A stretch of DNA of 30,557 nt from a virus (IMGVR_UViG_3300044615_001035:1-30557); one strand, 5' to 3'. Shown: positions 18,362 to 27,221, numbered from the stretch's first letter. Notes: generated by a model from the sequence alone, not told the origin. Made by a program: numbers and translations.

Positions 18362-18395
18362 CAGTTAGCATGGATGCAACACATAATGCGGGAAA

Positions 18396-20441
18396 ATGTC
18401 GGAAGAAATCGTCAATCTTGGCCACAACGGCAATGAGAGCCTGCGAGTGGACGGTCTGGTGAATGCCCTCACAGGCATGGGCACTGGTCGCGACAAAAGC
18501 CAATTCACTTCCGCCCAGCCCATCGTCTTTCTCACACAGGAAGAACTAGAAAACCTTTATTCCGAGTGGATTCCCAAGCGAATTGTGGACATTGTTGCCG
18601 AACAAGCCACTAGAAAGGGTTTCAAGGTGCTGTTTGGTGGAGAAGGTGCTGCCGCTGAAGAGGTGGCTGGCATTGAGCAAATTATCGAGGATTTATACAT
18701 CCTTGAGAACCTCGGTCTTGCTTGTAAAAATGCACGACTTTTTGGCGGCGCAGTTATTCTTCTGTACATCGACGACGGGCGCCCTGCAAACCAGCCCGTA
18801 GATCGACGGAACATCCGCAGTATTGAAGGTATGGAAGTGCTTGATCGCTGGCAGATTGCCCCAGTGATCAGCGAGGAAAGTCTCTACGACTATTCCAAGG
18901 CCACTTACTATCAAATCATTTCTGGCGACCTCATTCGCCAGCCACAACTCACTTACATCCACAAAGACAGGATCCTGAGGTTTGATGGGGAATGGCTTCC
19001 CTACAGGATCAGGCAGCGGAACTATGGGTGGGGGATGAGCAGTCTGCAGAGTGTTTATGACAGCTTTCGCTTCTATTCCACTGGCATTAGTTCTGCAGCC
19101 ACGCTTCTTACTGAATTTGACATCTTTGTGCATAAACTTCGCGGCCTGTCCACGATGCTTGCTGCTGGCAAAGAAAAGGACGTGCGCGATCGCCTGATCT
19201 TGAACGACATGAGCAAGAGCGTGTATCGCGGCTATGCAATTGACGCAGAGAAAGAAGAGCTGGAATTCATTAGCCGCAACTTTGGTGGCATTGGAGAAAT
19301 CCTGGAGAAACTGCGCATTGATATTATTGGCGCCTCACAAATTCCTCACACCATTCTTTTTGGGGAAAGCCCTAGCGGATTGGGCTCCACTGGCCGGAGC
19401 GAAGAGCGTGACTTTGCAAAAATGTTGGGTGACTATCAGGCATCTCGATTCAAGCGCCCAATCAAGCATCTCATGGAGATGATTCTTCTGAGCAAAGACG
19501 GTCCCACCAATGGACAAGTGCCTGATTCATGGCGCATTCATTTCAACGACTTGTTTGAACTGAATGAAAGGGAGAAGGCCGACGTGAGGGCTCGCGTGGC
19601 GGCAGTAGACGGCCGTTACATCCAACTTGGCGTGCTCCACCCGAAAGAAGTGGCAGAGGCCCGTTATGGCGGTTCTGAATGGTCAATGGAACTCACTCTC
19701 GACCCATCGCTTCCCCGTGAACTGCCGCAGCCCGGCGGTGAGATGAAAGTGCCTCCTGGTGGGCGCGACCCAATGAACGAAGAGAATGGCACTCTGCCGA
19801 TGGACGGAAGCCGTGAGGTGCAAGATGCAGCAGGATTGTTCTTGCCTCGCGACCTTGAAAAGGTCAGGGGCGACGTGCAGTTCAAAGACAAGGATCTTCA
19901 CCAGCAAGCCATTGCTGCTACAAAGTCAAAGTTCAAAGTATGGCCGAGCGCTTATGCCAGCGCATACATGGTTCAGAAATACAAAGAACTTTATTCCAAG
20001 AAGCACGGTGGTGGCAGTGGCTTCAAGGGGGACGATGGTGACGTGAATTACGACGATCTTGACAAGTGGTTCAAGGAAGAATGGGTGAGGATTGGAGCCA
20101 ATGGAGAAATCCTTGGCGAATGCGGCGGTCGCGAAGAGAAGGAAGGTAAGCCCAAGTGCCTACCCAAGGCAAAGGCCCAAGCCATGAACAAGGAAGAGCG
20201 ACAGACGATTGTAGCCCGCAAGCGTAAAGCTGACCCTGATCCTGATCGTCGGGGACCAGCAAAGCTTGTTAGCAGCAAAGTGGATGCTATTGAGCCCATG
20301 AAAGTGGAAGGGCTAATGCTTGCTGACATTGACGAGGCTGCGTTTATTTCGGACGAAGACATCGAGGATGCTATGAAGCAATGGAAGGAAGAAGCTCCAG
20401 CACAGTTCAAAGAGCTGCTAGAGGCTGACAATGCTGAATGA
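18396..20441 (+). CDS. portal protein (DUF1073-type) with extra C-terminal domain, 681 aa
   Basis: It forms the dodecameric vertex channel for DNA entry. Residues 1-450 follow the DUF1073 portal pattern: ENLYSEWIPKRIVDIVAEQA TRKGF near 50-73, ARLFGGAVILLYIDDG near 110-125, the long clip and stem region, and QIPHTILFGESPSGLGSTGR SEERDF near 310-335. After a Pro/Gly-rich linker, residues about 500-640 form a separate domain: FKVWPSAYASAYMVQKYKEL, DDLDKWFKEEWVRI, GECGG, CLPKAKAQAMNKEERQTIVA and PDPDRRGPAKLVSSK. This matches a small phage domain I know from stand-alone proteins (DUF5872/DUF6321-like). The fusion makes the protein longer than usual portals. The last bases overlap the MuF gene. Confidence 0.88.
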   Translation: MSEEIVNLGHNGNESLRVDGLVNALTGMGTGRDKSQFTSAQPIVFLTQEELENLYSEWIPKRIVDIVAEQATRKGFKVLFGGEGAAAEEVAGIEQIIEDLYILENLGLACKNARLFGGAVILLYIDDGRPANQPVDRRNIRSIEGMEVLDRWQIAPVISEESLYDYSKATYYQIISGDLIRQPQLTYIHKDRILRFDGEWLPYRIRQRNYGWGMSSLQSVYDSFRFYSTGISSAATLLTEFDIFVHKLRGLSTMLAAGKEKDVRDRLILNDMSKSVYRGYAIDAEKEELEFISRNFGGIGEILEKLRIDIIGASQIPHTILFGESPSGLGSTGRSEERDFAKMLGDYQASRFKRPIKHLMEMILLSKDGPTNGQVPDSWRIHFNDLFELNEREKADVRARVAAVDGRYIQLGVLHPKEVAEARYGGSEWSMELTLDPSLPRELPQPGGEMKVPPGGRDPMNEENGTLPMDGSREVQDAAGLFLPRDLEKVRGDVQFKDKDLHQQAIAATKSKFKVWPSAYASAYMVQKYKELYSKKHGGGSGFKGDDGDVNYDDLDKWFKEEWVRIGANGEILGECGGREEKEGKPKCLPKAKAQAMNKEERQTIVARKRKADPDPDRRGPAKLVSSKVDAIEPMKVEGLMLADIDEAAFISDEDIEDAMKQWKEEAPAQFKELLEADNAE

Positions 20442-21108
20442 CTTATCTTCGTTCAGCAGCGTCGTTATGTCTATCAGGATGGACGCTGAATGGTCTTATG
20501 ACCGCCGCAGTGGACGTTATCGTGACGAGAAAGGCCGATTCCTAAGTAAAACATCAGTGGGTAAGCTTGTTGATGGTCGCATTGACAAGCTGGAGGCGCA
20601 ACTAAAGCGTTTCACGCGGATGTTAGGAGACGGTTCAATTACGCTTGATCAATGGCAGGGAAGCGTTCGTGAAGCAATTAAAGCAGCGCACATTCAAGCA
20701 GCGACCATTGGCTACGGCGGAAGGGCCGAAATGGGCAGCGCGGAATATGGTCGCATCGGCCAACGCCTCCGTGCGGAATACACTTATCTACAAGGTTTTG
20801 TACGTGACCTTTTGGATGGCCGTATTTCTGCCCCTATGGCTGTTGCTCGTATTGGCCTCTATGCTCAGAGCGTGCGGGGCTCTTATTGGCAAGGCACAGA
20901 AATGCGCGAGCAACAACGTGGGTTTTCGTTGATGCGCCGCATCTTGGATGCTCAAGCAGTGCATTGCCAAGACTGCCTTGGCTATGCAGCGCGTGGCATC
21001 GTGCCTATTGGCAGCGTTCCCATGCCTGGTGTGCGTTGTGCATGTGGAGCACGCTGCAAATGCACGGTTAAATACTTTAGGCAGCAACCACAAGCTGTGC
21101 CAGTATAG
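20431..21108 (+). CDS. MuF-like minor head protein, 225 aa
   Basis: It starts 11 bases inside the portal gene at ATG 20431 (MLNDLSSFSSVVMSIRMDAE). A basic N-terminal section (YDRRSGRYRDEKGRF) leads to a helical body and a C-terminal cysteine motif: HCQDCLGYAARGIVPIGSVP then MPGVRCACGARCKCTVKYF. This ending and the place after the portal fit the phage Mu F / SPP1 gp7 head morphogenesis family, minor capsid proteins carried in the head near the portal. There is no fused toxin domain. Confidence 0.8.
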   Translation: MLNDLSSFSSVVMSIRMDAEWSYDRRSGRYRDEKGRFLSKTSVGKLVDGRIDKLEAQLKRFTRMLGDGSITLDQWQGSVREAIKAAHIQAATIGYGGRAEMGSAEYGRIGQRLRAEYTYLQGFVRDLLDGRISAPMAVARIGLYAQSVRGSYWQGTEMREQQRGFSLMRRILDAQAVHCQDCLGYAARGIVPIGSVPMPGVRCACGARCKCTVKYFRQQPQAVPV

Positions 21109-21128
21109 TAAGGCAAAGCTTGAAGCCC

Positions 21129-21881
21129 ATGAAAGTCCTTTTAGGAGACACTGGTTTAATTGGCAGAGTTTTGCAGCAATCTACTAACTTTGATGCCACC
21201 TTTAATTCCAGCAACATTCACGAGCTGCCGAATATTGCCAATATGCCGGGGCAAGTAGACGAGCTGTATCTTGCATGTCTGCCCGCGACGAAGTGGCTAG
21301 TTAATCAAGACCCAGCAAAAGATTTAAACAATATTCTTTCCATTGTCGATGTATTGACGACAGTTTGGGCGACAAAAGTAATTCTTATTTCTACCATTGA
21401 TATTTATCAACATACTGACTGCGGAGCAAGTGAAGACTTTTGGACACATTTTGGCCCATTGGGTTACGGCTCCAACAGGCTTCTATTTGAAACACTTATC
21501 CAAAACACGCTTGCTTTTAACACTTGCATTGTGCGGCTCCCCGCTGTCTTTCATCCGCTCATTAAAAAGAACATTTTATTTGACTTGCTTAATGATAATA
21601 ATGTGGAGCAAATCAACGGCAACTCGGCCTATCAGTGGTATCCACTTAATCGTCTATGGCAAGACATTCAATCGGTAAAAGGCGAAGGTGTAATCAATCT
21701 GTTTCCGCCTCCCATTGAAACTTTGGACATTATTGACAAGTTTTTTCCGAATGCGCAAATCGCTTCTGGGGATCGAATTTCTTACGATTACAGCACCATG
21801 GCCACGCAAAGTGGTTATTGGCTTTCCAAGGATGAAGTGATGCAAGAGATGGAGGCATTTATCAATGAAGCTCGGAGTTAG
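21129..21881 (+). CDS. NAD-dependent epimerase/dehydratase-like protein, 250 aa
   Basis: The start is placed at ATG 21129 (MKVLLGDTGLIGRVLQQSTN); TTG 21120 is an alternative. GDTGLIG near 6-12 is the Rossmann nucleotide-binding loop, and KVILISTIDIYQHTD resembles the extended SDR strand with the catalytic Ser region. FGPLGYGSNRLLFETL carries the Y-x3-(K/R)-like position, here Tyr followed by Asn-Arg rather than Lys. It likely acts on a nucleotide sugar, perhaps with altered chemistry. It is the first gene of the glycan module, 20 bases after the MuF gene. Confidence 0.75.
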   Translation: MKVLLGDTGLIGRVLQQSTNFDATFNSSNIHELPNIANMPGQVDELYLACLPATKWLVNQDPAKDLNNILSIVDVLTTVWATKVILISTIDIYQHTDCGASEDFWTHFGPLGYGSNRLLFETLIQNTLAFNTCIVRLPAVFHPLIKKNILFDLLNDNNVEQINGNSAYQWYPLNRLWQDIQSVKGEGVINLFPPPIETLDIIDKFFPNAQIASGDRISYDYSTMATQSGYWLSKDEVMQEMEAFINEARS

Positions 21882-22584
21882 CGCGATTGGCTGGGAAGCC
21901 GAGGACCATTCTGAAATCGTGCTGCATCTTCCCGATGGCATTGAACTATTAGAAGCAGTGCCTTTTAAAAGGCACAGTCGTTTTTCTGGCTGTCTACAAA
22001 AATATTCTGCTCAATCGTTGTTCTACGGCATGGACATTGATGCGTTTTGGAATGAACAGGCTTTTGATCTGTGCTTGGCAAAGTTAATAGCAATGGCGCA
22101 AAAATATGAATGGAAAAGAATGGTACTTGGCAGTCCAGGGTTGCGCAAAGATGACAGGCGTTATTTAATGGACGCGCTTGCAAGAAACAACGATGCGCTT
22201 GCCGCCATTGATTGTATTGTTTGCATTGAGCCCGTGGCTAAGCCATATGGTGGTGAATACTTTTTCACGGTTGAAGAAATTGTTCAAAGCCTTGCCGAGT
22301 ATTCTTTATCGCACGTAGCAACAATGATCGACACAAACAGTGCATGGCTAGAGAGTCAATGGCCAGAAGACGTGCTTCTTCAATACTTTCCATACATTAA
22401 GCATGTCCACATTAGTGACCAAAACATTGGCGCCATTATTTGCCAGGACAAGCACGAACGTTTTGCAGAGGCGTTGCGCAATACCGAGTATGAAGGCGGA
22501 GTGATTCGCGAGCTATTAAAGGCAAAAAACTATCCAGGTGAGTACGATTATTTCGCTCAAATTTACAAGCCATCCAGCATTTGA
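21865..22584 (+). CDS. TIM-barrel sugar-phosphate isomerase/epimerase-like protein, 239 aa
   Basis: The protein begins MKLGVSAIGWEAEDHSEIVL and has the xylose isomerase-like TIM-barrel pattern: GIELLEAVPF, KRMVLGSPGLRKDDR, IVCIEPVAKPYGGEYF with a metal-binding Glu, VATMIDTNSAWLE with Asp, and KHVHISDQNIG with His. These Glu, Asp and His positions fit the divalent metal site of the family. It overlaps the epimerase gene by 17 bases, so the two probably act in one pathway. Its 3' end overlaps the convergent FAD gene by 22 bases. Confidence 0.75.
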   Translation: MKLGVSAIGWEAEDHSEIVLHLPDGIELLEAVPFKRHSRFSGCLQKYSAQSLFYGMDIDAFWNEQAFDLCLAKLIAMAQKYEWKRMVLGSPGLRKDDRRYLMDALARNNDALAAIDCIVCIEPVAKPYGGEYFFTVEEIVQSLAEYSLSHVATMIDTNSAWLESQWPEDVLLQYFPYIKHVHISDQNIGAIICQDKHERFAEALRNTEYEGGVIRELLKAKNYPGEYDYFAQIYKPSSI

Positions 22585-23546
22585 CGCACTCGCTCTTCAA
22601 TTAAGTAGATGCCTTGAATTTTGCCTGTGTAGCAAGACAGAAGATTGTCTTGCTGTTTGAATAATGGCGCTCGATAGGCACTGGCATTACTTCGCTTGCT
22701 TTTCATTGAAAGCACAATGCTGTGCTGAGAGAGATGGTTTGAAAAATCAGGCCAGTAATGACAAACGTGATTTTCTGCTTTACGTCTAAGCTGTTCCAAC
22801 TGTTCCCTTGATGGTTCTTCGTTGACAGGAGCGACTGATTCCGTCGCAACGCTATGCACCACATGACTTAAAGAAACGGTGCCATCATGAAATGGATAAA
22901 AAGAAAACAATGGCCCGTCAATATAAGTAAGAGCGCCAAAAGGCAAAGGCTTTTGAACGCTATAAAGAAACATTGCCACTGCTTCAAAGTATTCATTCTT
23001 TGATGGTTTCAATAGCGCATTATTAGTGCAATCAATTACCAAATCAAAGTCGCTTTTTAATCTTTCTACATCCTTGCTTGTAATTTCGCTTTGCTTGAAC
23101 AATGGAGATAGCCGCTCAGAAAAGAATTTTTTGGCCTCTATGGGGGAAATGTAGCGCTCCTGTGTGCGCCAGACCATAGAAGTGTCACGGAGGAAGCTAG
23201 TCTCAACTTCTTCGTGTTGCCAAAGCAATGGAGGGAAAATAGTCTTAATAGTTCCAGCATCTAAAAGGCTCTCGTCCTCTGGCACTGCGTACAAATTATT
23301 TTTTACAGCATAAGTAAGTGCTCCATATTCGTGCATAAAACGATCAAAAGTGAGCCGACATAATGCGCGTGTGGCGGAATTTCTAGCGTAGTGGTAGCCA
23401 AGGTGAAGGCGGTTTTGGTTTACCAGTGAAGCGCCGTGGAATGGCTCATGCTCGCGATCAAAAAGCGTGATGCAATATTCATTTCTAAGCTGATAGGCCA
23501 AGTGACATCCCACCCAGCCAGCTCCAATAATTGCCAAGCGTTTCAT
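22563..23546 (-). CDS. FAD-dependent oxidoreductase, 327 aa
   Basis: The N-terminus MKRLAIIGAGWVGCHLAYQL is a GxGxxG dinucleotide-binding fold, followed by LFDREHEPFHGASLVNQNRL HLGYHY, the second FAD-contact region. The VNQNRLHLGYHYARN motif recalls oxidoreductases in bacterial polysaccharide clusters. SDFDLVIDCTNN and a C-terminal GKIQGIYLIEERV region complete the fold. The substrate is unknown, perhaps a sugar or sugar-linked amine. It is on the minus strand, end-to-end with the TIM-barrel gene and directly downstream of the glycosyltransferase-like gene 23546-24241 (one base shared). Confidence 0.78.
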   Translation of the reverse strand: MKRLAIIGAGWVGCHLAYQLRNEYCITLFDREHEPFHGASLVNQNRLHLGYHYARNSATRALCRLTFDRFMHEYGALTYAVKNNLYAVPEDESLLDAGTIKTIFPPLLWQHEEVETSFLRDTSMVWRTQERYISPIEAKKFFSERLSPLFKQSEITSKDVERLKSDFDLVIDCTNNALLKPSKNEYFEAVAMFLYSVQKPLPFGALTYIDGPLFSFYPFHDGTVSLSHVVHSVATESVAPVNEEPSREQLEQLRRKAENHVCHYWPDFSNHLSQHSIVLSMKSKRSNASAYRAPLFKQQDNLLSCYTGKIQGIYLIEERVRQMLDGL

Positions 23547-24241
23547 TAAATGTCAATACAAAGGTGAGGTTGAACGCCTTGCCAATTACTTTTTGCTTTG
23601 GCTAGGTCCAATTGAGGGAAGTATTCAATGCGGCGTTGTGAGCCAGTGCCATACGGGTCGGCGTGCCCCTGGTAATTCCACTCGTCAGGGCCATGACTAT
23701 CTAGATGGTAAACATGGCAATGTGCGTCTTGGAGTTTCCAAAGCATGTAATCCTCGTTTGGCACTCCCCATTGCTTCCACTGTTGAAGTGCTTCTGGAGA
23801 GCTGTCCATGTTTTTGATGGCCATTAAGCGATCTCGATGCTGCATGAGATAGTCGTGGCGATACAGGCCAATACTCATTGACGGCGTGTATTTCATTGCA
23901 ACCTTTTCTGGTGCATCCACAGGAGGCTCATAGGCTAATTGCTTAAAGGCCGCGCCTGCAATGCAGGTGTCATGCAGAAGGAACCAATATTCGCTTTCCA
24001 TGGATTGCTCAACAATTTCAATGAGCGGGGTGTATTCAAAAGAATTTTGCTGCGTTAGCAACATTGGAACGCCTTCGCAGTCTGTCAAAGTATGAGCAGT
24101 CTGTCCACCATTCACAATTAATATTTCCTCTGGTTCGATACCAGCCGCAAGCAAGCTTGGAATAATTACTGGAATGGTATGGGGCGCAAACTTTTTGCAA
24201 GTACTGATACAGAAGCGAATCGAGCCCTCTGGAAGTGCCAT
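23546..24241 (-). CDS. glycosyltransferase-like protein, 231 aa
   Basis: It begins MALPEGSIRFCISTCKKFAP with an early strand and turn, then EEILIVNGGQTAHTL and ESEYWFLLHDTCIAGAAFKQ, the nucleotide-sugar and DxD-like region of a GT-A fold (HDT in place of DxD). GVPNEDYMLWKLQDAHCHVY is the later acceptor-side segment. It probably transfers a sugar, but the assignment is by pattern only. It shares one base with the FAD gene downstream and diverges from the GT4 gene across a 61-bp gap. Confidence 0.6.
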   Translation of the reverse strand: MALPEGSIRFCISTCKKFAPHTIPVIIPSLLAAGIEPEEILIVNGGQTAHTLTDCEGVPMLLTQQNSFEYTPLIEIVEQSMESEYWFLLHDTCIAGAAFKQLAYEPPVDAPEKVAMKYTPSMSIGLYRHDYLMQHRDRLMAIKNMDSSPEALQQWKQWGVPNEDYMLWKLQDAHCHVYHLDSHGPDEWNYQGHADPYGTGSQRRIEYFPQLDLAKAKSNWQGVQPHLCIDI

Positions 24242-24302
24242 TTAGTCCCCTTTTGTCATCAGTATAAAAGCCCACTAGGATGGCGAAGATTCACGAAGGA
24301 TT

Positions 24303-25526
24303 ATGGCTCGCGTTCTTTATTGCGGTGACGCATTCGTTCAAACGGGCTTTGGACGAGTGGCTGAATACCTGCTCCCTGCGCTTGCTGAGAAGCACGAAGT
24401 GCATGTGCTCGCCACTAATTACCATGGCGACCACGATGAGGAGGCCATTAAATACAAAACTTACCCAGCCATGGTGCATGGCTCCGACCCATTTGGCGGC
24501 CATCGTATTGCCGAACTAGTTCAAACCATTAAGCCTGATCTCGTATGGGTGACGAATGATCTGTGGGTGGCTATTAACTTGTGGGGGGCAGTAAAGACTC
24601 TCAGGGAAACAATTCCCTTTAAATTTTTTGTATATACGCCCATTGACAGCTATGGCATTTTCCCTGAGCTAAATGGTCCAGTGAGCGAATGGGATGGACT
24701 CGCCACTTACACAGAATTTGGCAAAGAAGAGCTAGTCAAGATGGGCTATGAAAAGCCTATCGCCGTCATTCCACATGGCACGGACTTCACTAAATTCTTC
24801 CCCATTGACCCTCTTGAATGCCGCAAGGAGCTAGGCGTGCCAGGGGATACGTTTATTGTCTTCAATGGCAATAGGAACCAACCACGCAAGCGCATTGACT
24901 TGACCATTAAAGGCTTCGTTGAATTTGCCAAGGACAAGCCTGACGCTCGCCTGTGGCTAAATATGGGAGCTAAGGATATGGGCTGGGAGTTGATTCCATT
25001 GTTTAAGCGCGTGGCGCGTGATGCAGGGTATGACGCTGCTGGCAAGCTTATTCTCACTAGCCCGCATTTCTCCACGCATAACTGCCTTCCCATTGAACAA
25101 TTGAACAAGGTTTACAACTCTGTTGATATTGGCCTAAACACCTGCATAGGCGAAGGATGGGGCCTGGTGAACAGTGAGCACGCTGCTACAGGCGTTGCGC
25201 AAGTAGTACCCGACCACACAAGTCTTAAGGAGATTTTTAATGACATTCCACGCATCGCTTGTAACGGTTCCGAAACTGATAGAAACTATGGTTTAGAGCG
25301 TTTACTGCCTGACCCCAGTAGCGTTGCTGACATCCTTAATTACTACTACGAGGATCGTAATGCTTTGAAGGCTGCTGGTAATTGGTGCTACGAGCGCATT
25401 CACGAAAAGCAATTCACCTGGCCTGTCATCACCAAAAAGATGTTGCGCATCGTAAATGAAGTGCTTAATCAAAAGCCAAGTGATCAAGAGTTTAAAGGTT
25501 TTGGCACCCCCGCAAAAATTGTTTAA
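24303..25526 (+). CDS. glycosyltransferase family 4-like (GT-B), 407 aa
   Basis: This is a GT-B enzyme. N-terminal domain: MARVLYCGDAFVQTGFGRVA with the acceptor-side loop TGFG, then KPDLVWVTNDLW. The hinge and C-terminal domain have IPHGTDFTKFFPIDP, VFNGNRNQPRKRIDLTIKGF (the GNRNQPRKR phosphate-contact region), and GLNTCIGEGWGLVNSEHAAT GVAQVVPDH, the E-x7-E donor-binding signature. Length is normal for GT4. It likely builds a surface glycan or decorates phage or host polysaccharide. It is the first plus-strand gene of the second half of the module. Confidence 0.85.
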   Translation: MARVLYCGDAFVQTGFGRVAEYLLPALAEKHEVHVLATNYHGDHDEEAIKYKTYPAMVHGSDPFGGHRIAELVQTIKPDLVWVTNDLWVAINLWGAVKTLRETIPFKFFVYTPIDSYGIFPELNGPVSEWDGLATYTEFGKEELVKMGYEKPIAVIPHGTDFTKFFPIDPLECRKELGVPGDTFIVFNGNRNQPRKRIDLTIKGFVEFAKDKPDARLWLNMGAKDMGWELIPLFKRVARDAGYDAAGKLILTSPHFSTHNCLPIEQLNKVYNSVDIGLNTCIGEGWGLVNSEHAATGVAQVVPDHTSLKEIFNDIPRIACNGSETDRNYGLERLLPDPSSVADILNYYYEDRNALKAAGNWCYERIHEKQFTWPVITKKMLRIVNEVLNQKPSDQEFKGFGTPAKIV

Positions 25527-25531
25527 TCATC

Positions 25532-26245
25532 ATGCAAGTATCACAAATTTTTCTTTCTGATAACGGCGCCGAACTGTCACCATTCCTAGGACACGCCACG
25601 GGCACTGTACGTCAAGCATTTCCTGACGCAGACCATCACATTTACACCAAGGAAACCCTTCGCGCCTTCATTGAAGCTAACTATTCAGGGGAAGTGCTAT
25701 GGGCCTACGACTGTCTAAAGCCCTATTCGTATAAAGCTGATCTTGGCAGGTTTTGCTTGTTGAATAAGCTTGGAGGGTGGTACATGGACATTGCCGTCAG
25801 AATGGTAAATCCAGTGGAGGTGGGAGATCGTATTGAATTTTTGGCCTTCCGCGATATTCAACGATTTAGCTACACCACTTGGGCCTGCGCGACCACTGTT
25901 CTTTATTCAAAGCCCGACAACATAGCACTGACTACTGCCATTGAAATGATTGTCAACAACTGTCACGAACAGTACTACGGAATCACTCCATTGTGCCCCA
26001 CTGGCCCAACATTACTAGGAGCAGCTCTTGCTGCAAATGGCGGCAATGCCAATTTCGTCTACGGCGATTATCTAGAACTGACACCCACGCACGAACAAAA
26101 GAATCGTGCCTTTGTGCTGCCCGATGGCACGATCATGGCGTGGAGCAAGCCTTCGGGAGGGGGCGACTTGACTGGCGTTGGGGCCAAGGGTGTAAACAAT
26201 TACAACGAACTTTGGGCTGCGAGGCAGGTATATGCAACCGTCTGA
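25532..26245 (+). CDS. GT32-like glycosyltransferase with altered DxD, 237 aa
   Basis: The central SYKADLGRFCLLNKLGGWYM DIAV is the GT32/capsular transferase core, in which DxD normally binds metal and nucleotide sugar. Here the second Asp position is Ala (Asp-Ile-Ala). Following motifs TTVLYSKPDN and CPTGPTLLGAALAAN support the family. The protein may use another residue or be a weaker enzyme. The gene starts five bases after GT4 and overlaps the next by 14, so the three are one operon. Confidence 0.72.
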   Translation: MQVSQIFLSDNGAELSPFLGHATGTVRQAFPDADHHIYTKETLRAFIEANYSGEVLWAYDCLKPYSYKADLGRFCLLNKLGGWYMDIAVRMVNPVEVGDRIEFLAFRDIQRFSYTTWACATTVLYSKPDNIALTTAIEMIVNNCHEQYYGITPLCPTGPTLLGAALAANGGNANFVYGDYLELTPTHEQKNRAFVLPDGTIMAWSKPSGGGDLTGVGAKGVNNYNELWAARQVYATV

Positions 26246-26948
26246 TTGCGCAATTTATGCCGTGTGCATTCCTGGCGAAGAAGTGCGTTACCAAGCGCAG
26301 TCTCAAATTATTCCCATCATGGGAGGAAGTTATAGTCTTAATGAAAAAGAACGAGAAAAGTTGCGACTAAAGGGTTACGCTTTTGACGATGAAAACGCTG
26401 ACTATTCCTCCTTGAATAAATATTGGGGGGAGCTGTCTTGTATTCATTGGATGCTTAAAAATGCAAAACAAAGTAATATCGGAAATGCTCAATATCGGCG
26501 CAACTGGATAGAGCCAGCGGAGATTTGGTATGTAAAAGATACTTTATATGTGCCAGAATTTGCAGAGTTTAGCTGCAGCCTTGAGCAGCAATTTTATGGC
26601 GGACACTCGGGCTTTGATGCACCTGCTATCACGAAAGAGCTGGCGGATAGTGGCGCATGGGTATTTACCAGAGAAGAGATTGATAAGCTGTGGGCTCAAA
26701 ATTTATTCATTGGTTGCAACATGGCGCGTGGCCCGAGGATTCATTATCAATTATTCATGGAAACATTATTCACCTGTTTGTCACCTATATGGAGCCGATA
26801 CAAGGAGCGCTTTCTTTCTATTGATGGTTATGACAAGCGTGCCTTAGCCTTTATAGCTGAACGATTGATAACAGGCCTGGTGCTATATCGCGACAAATTC
26901 TTCCCTAATATGAAAATTGAAACAGCCCCAATAGGCTTTATTTCTTAG
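26232..26948 (+). CDS. DUF4422-type putative glycosyltransferase, 238 aa
   Basis: LNKYWGELSCIHWMLKNAKQ and IGNAQYRRNW match the DUF4422 hallmark (a YxELTxxYWxWKN then GxxHYRR pattern), and KRALAFIAERLITGLVLYRD fits the usual C-terminal part. DUF4422 proteins occur in capsule and LPS loci and are thought to transfer sugars. It overlaps the GT32-like gene by 14 bases and ends the glycan module, 15 bases before the DUF6496 gene. Confidence 0.8.
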   Translation: MQPSDCAIYAVCIPGEEVRYQAQSQIIPIMGGSYSLNEKEREKLRLKGYAFDDENADYSSLNKYWGELSCIHWMLKNAKQSNIGNAQYRRNWIEPAEIWYVKDTLYVPEFAEFSCSLEQQFYGGHSGFDAPAITKELADSGAWVFTREEIDKLWAQNLFIGCNMARGPRIHYQLFMETLFTCLSPIWSRYKERFLSIDGYDKRALAFIAERLITGLVLYRDKFFPNMKIETAPIGFIS

Positions 26949-26963
26949 AGCGAAATTTTTATC

Positions 26964-27221
26964 ATGACCAAAAAGCAAAAGCAAGCAAAAGTGTCTCGCG
27001 TCATGAAGGAATTCAAGGCAGGCACGCTGAAAAGCAGTAGCGGCGACCCCATTAAAAACTACAAGCAAGCGGTTGCAATTGCCCTCTCTGAAGCCGGCAT
27101 GAGCATGCCAAAGAAGGATGCAAGCGAAGAGTACATGCGGGCATTCATTCGCCAAGTGCTTCAAGAAGAAGAGGCGATGGAAGAAGAAGGAGAAGAGGAG
27201 GAAGAACAGGGAAAGGATTGA
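26964..27221 (+). CDS. DUF6496-type small phage protein, 85 aa
   Basis: MTKKQKQAKVSRVMKEFKAG, TLKSSSGDPIKNYKQAVAIA and LSEAGMSMPKK match a small family (DUF6496 from memory) with a basic helix and a conserved KQAIAIALSEA stretch. Function is unknown; members are common in phage head and accessory regions. The C-terminus is a run of acidic residues (EEEAMEEEGEEEEE), so the protein is strongly two-sided in charge. Confidence 0.75.
   Translation: MTKKQKQAKVSRVMKEFKAGTLKSSSGDPIKNYKQAVAIALSEAGMSMPKKDASEEYMRAFIRQVLQEEEAMEEEGEEEEEQGKD

Noticed and set aside
19186-19195. GCGATCGC (HIP1) as a marker of a cyanobacterial chromosome
   Set aside because: I noticed only an isolated copy, far fewer than in HIP1-rich cyanobacterial genomes, so it does not indicate chromosomal origin. 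Phages often lack HIP1.
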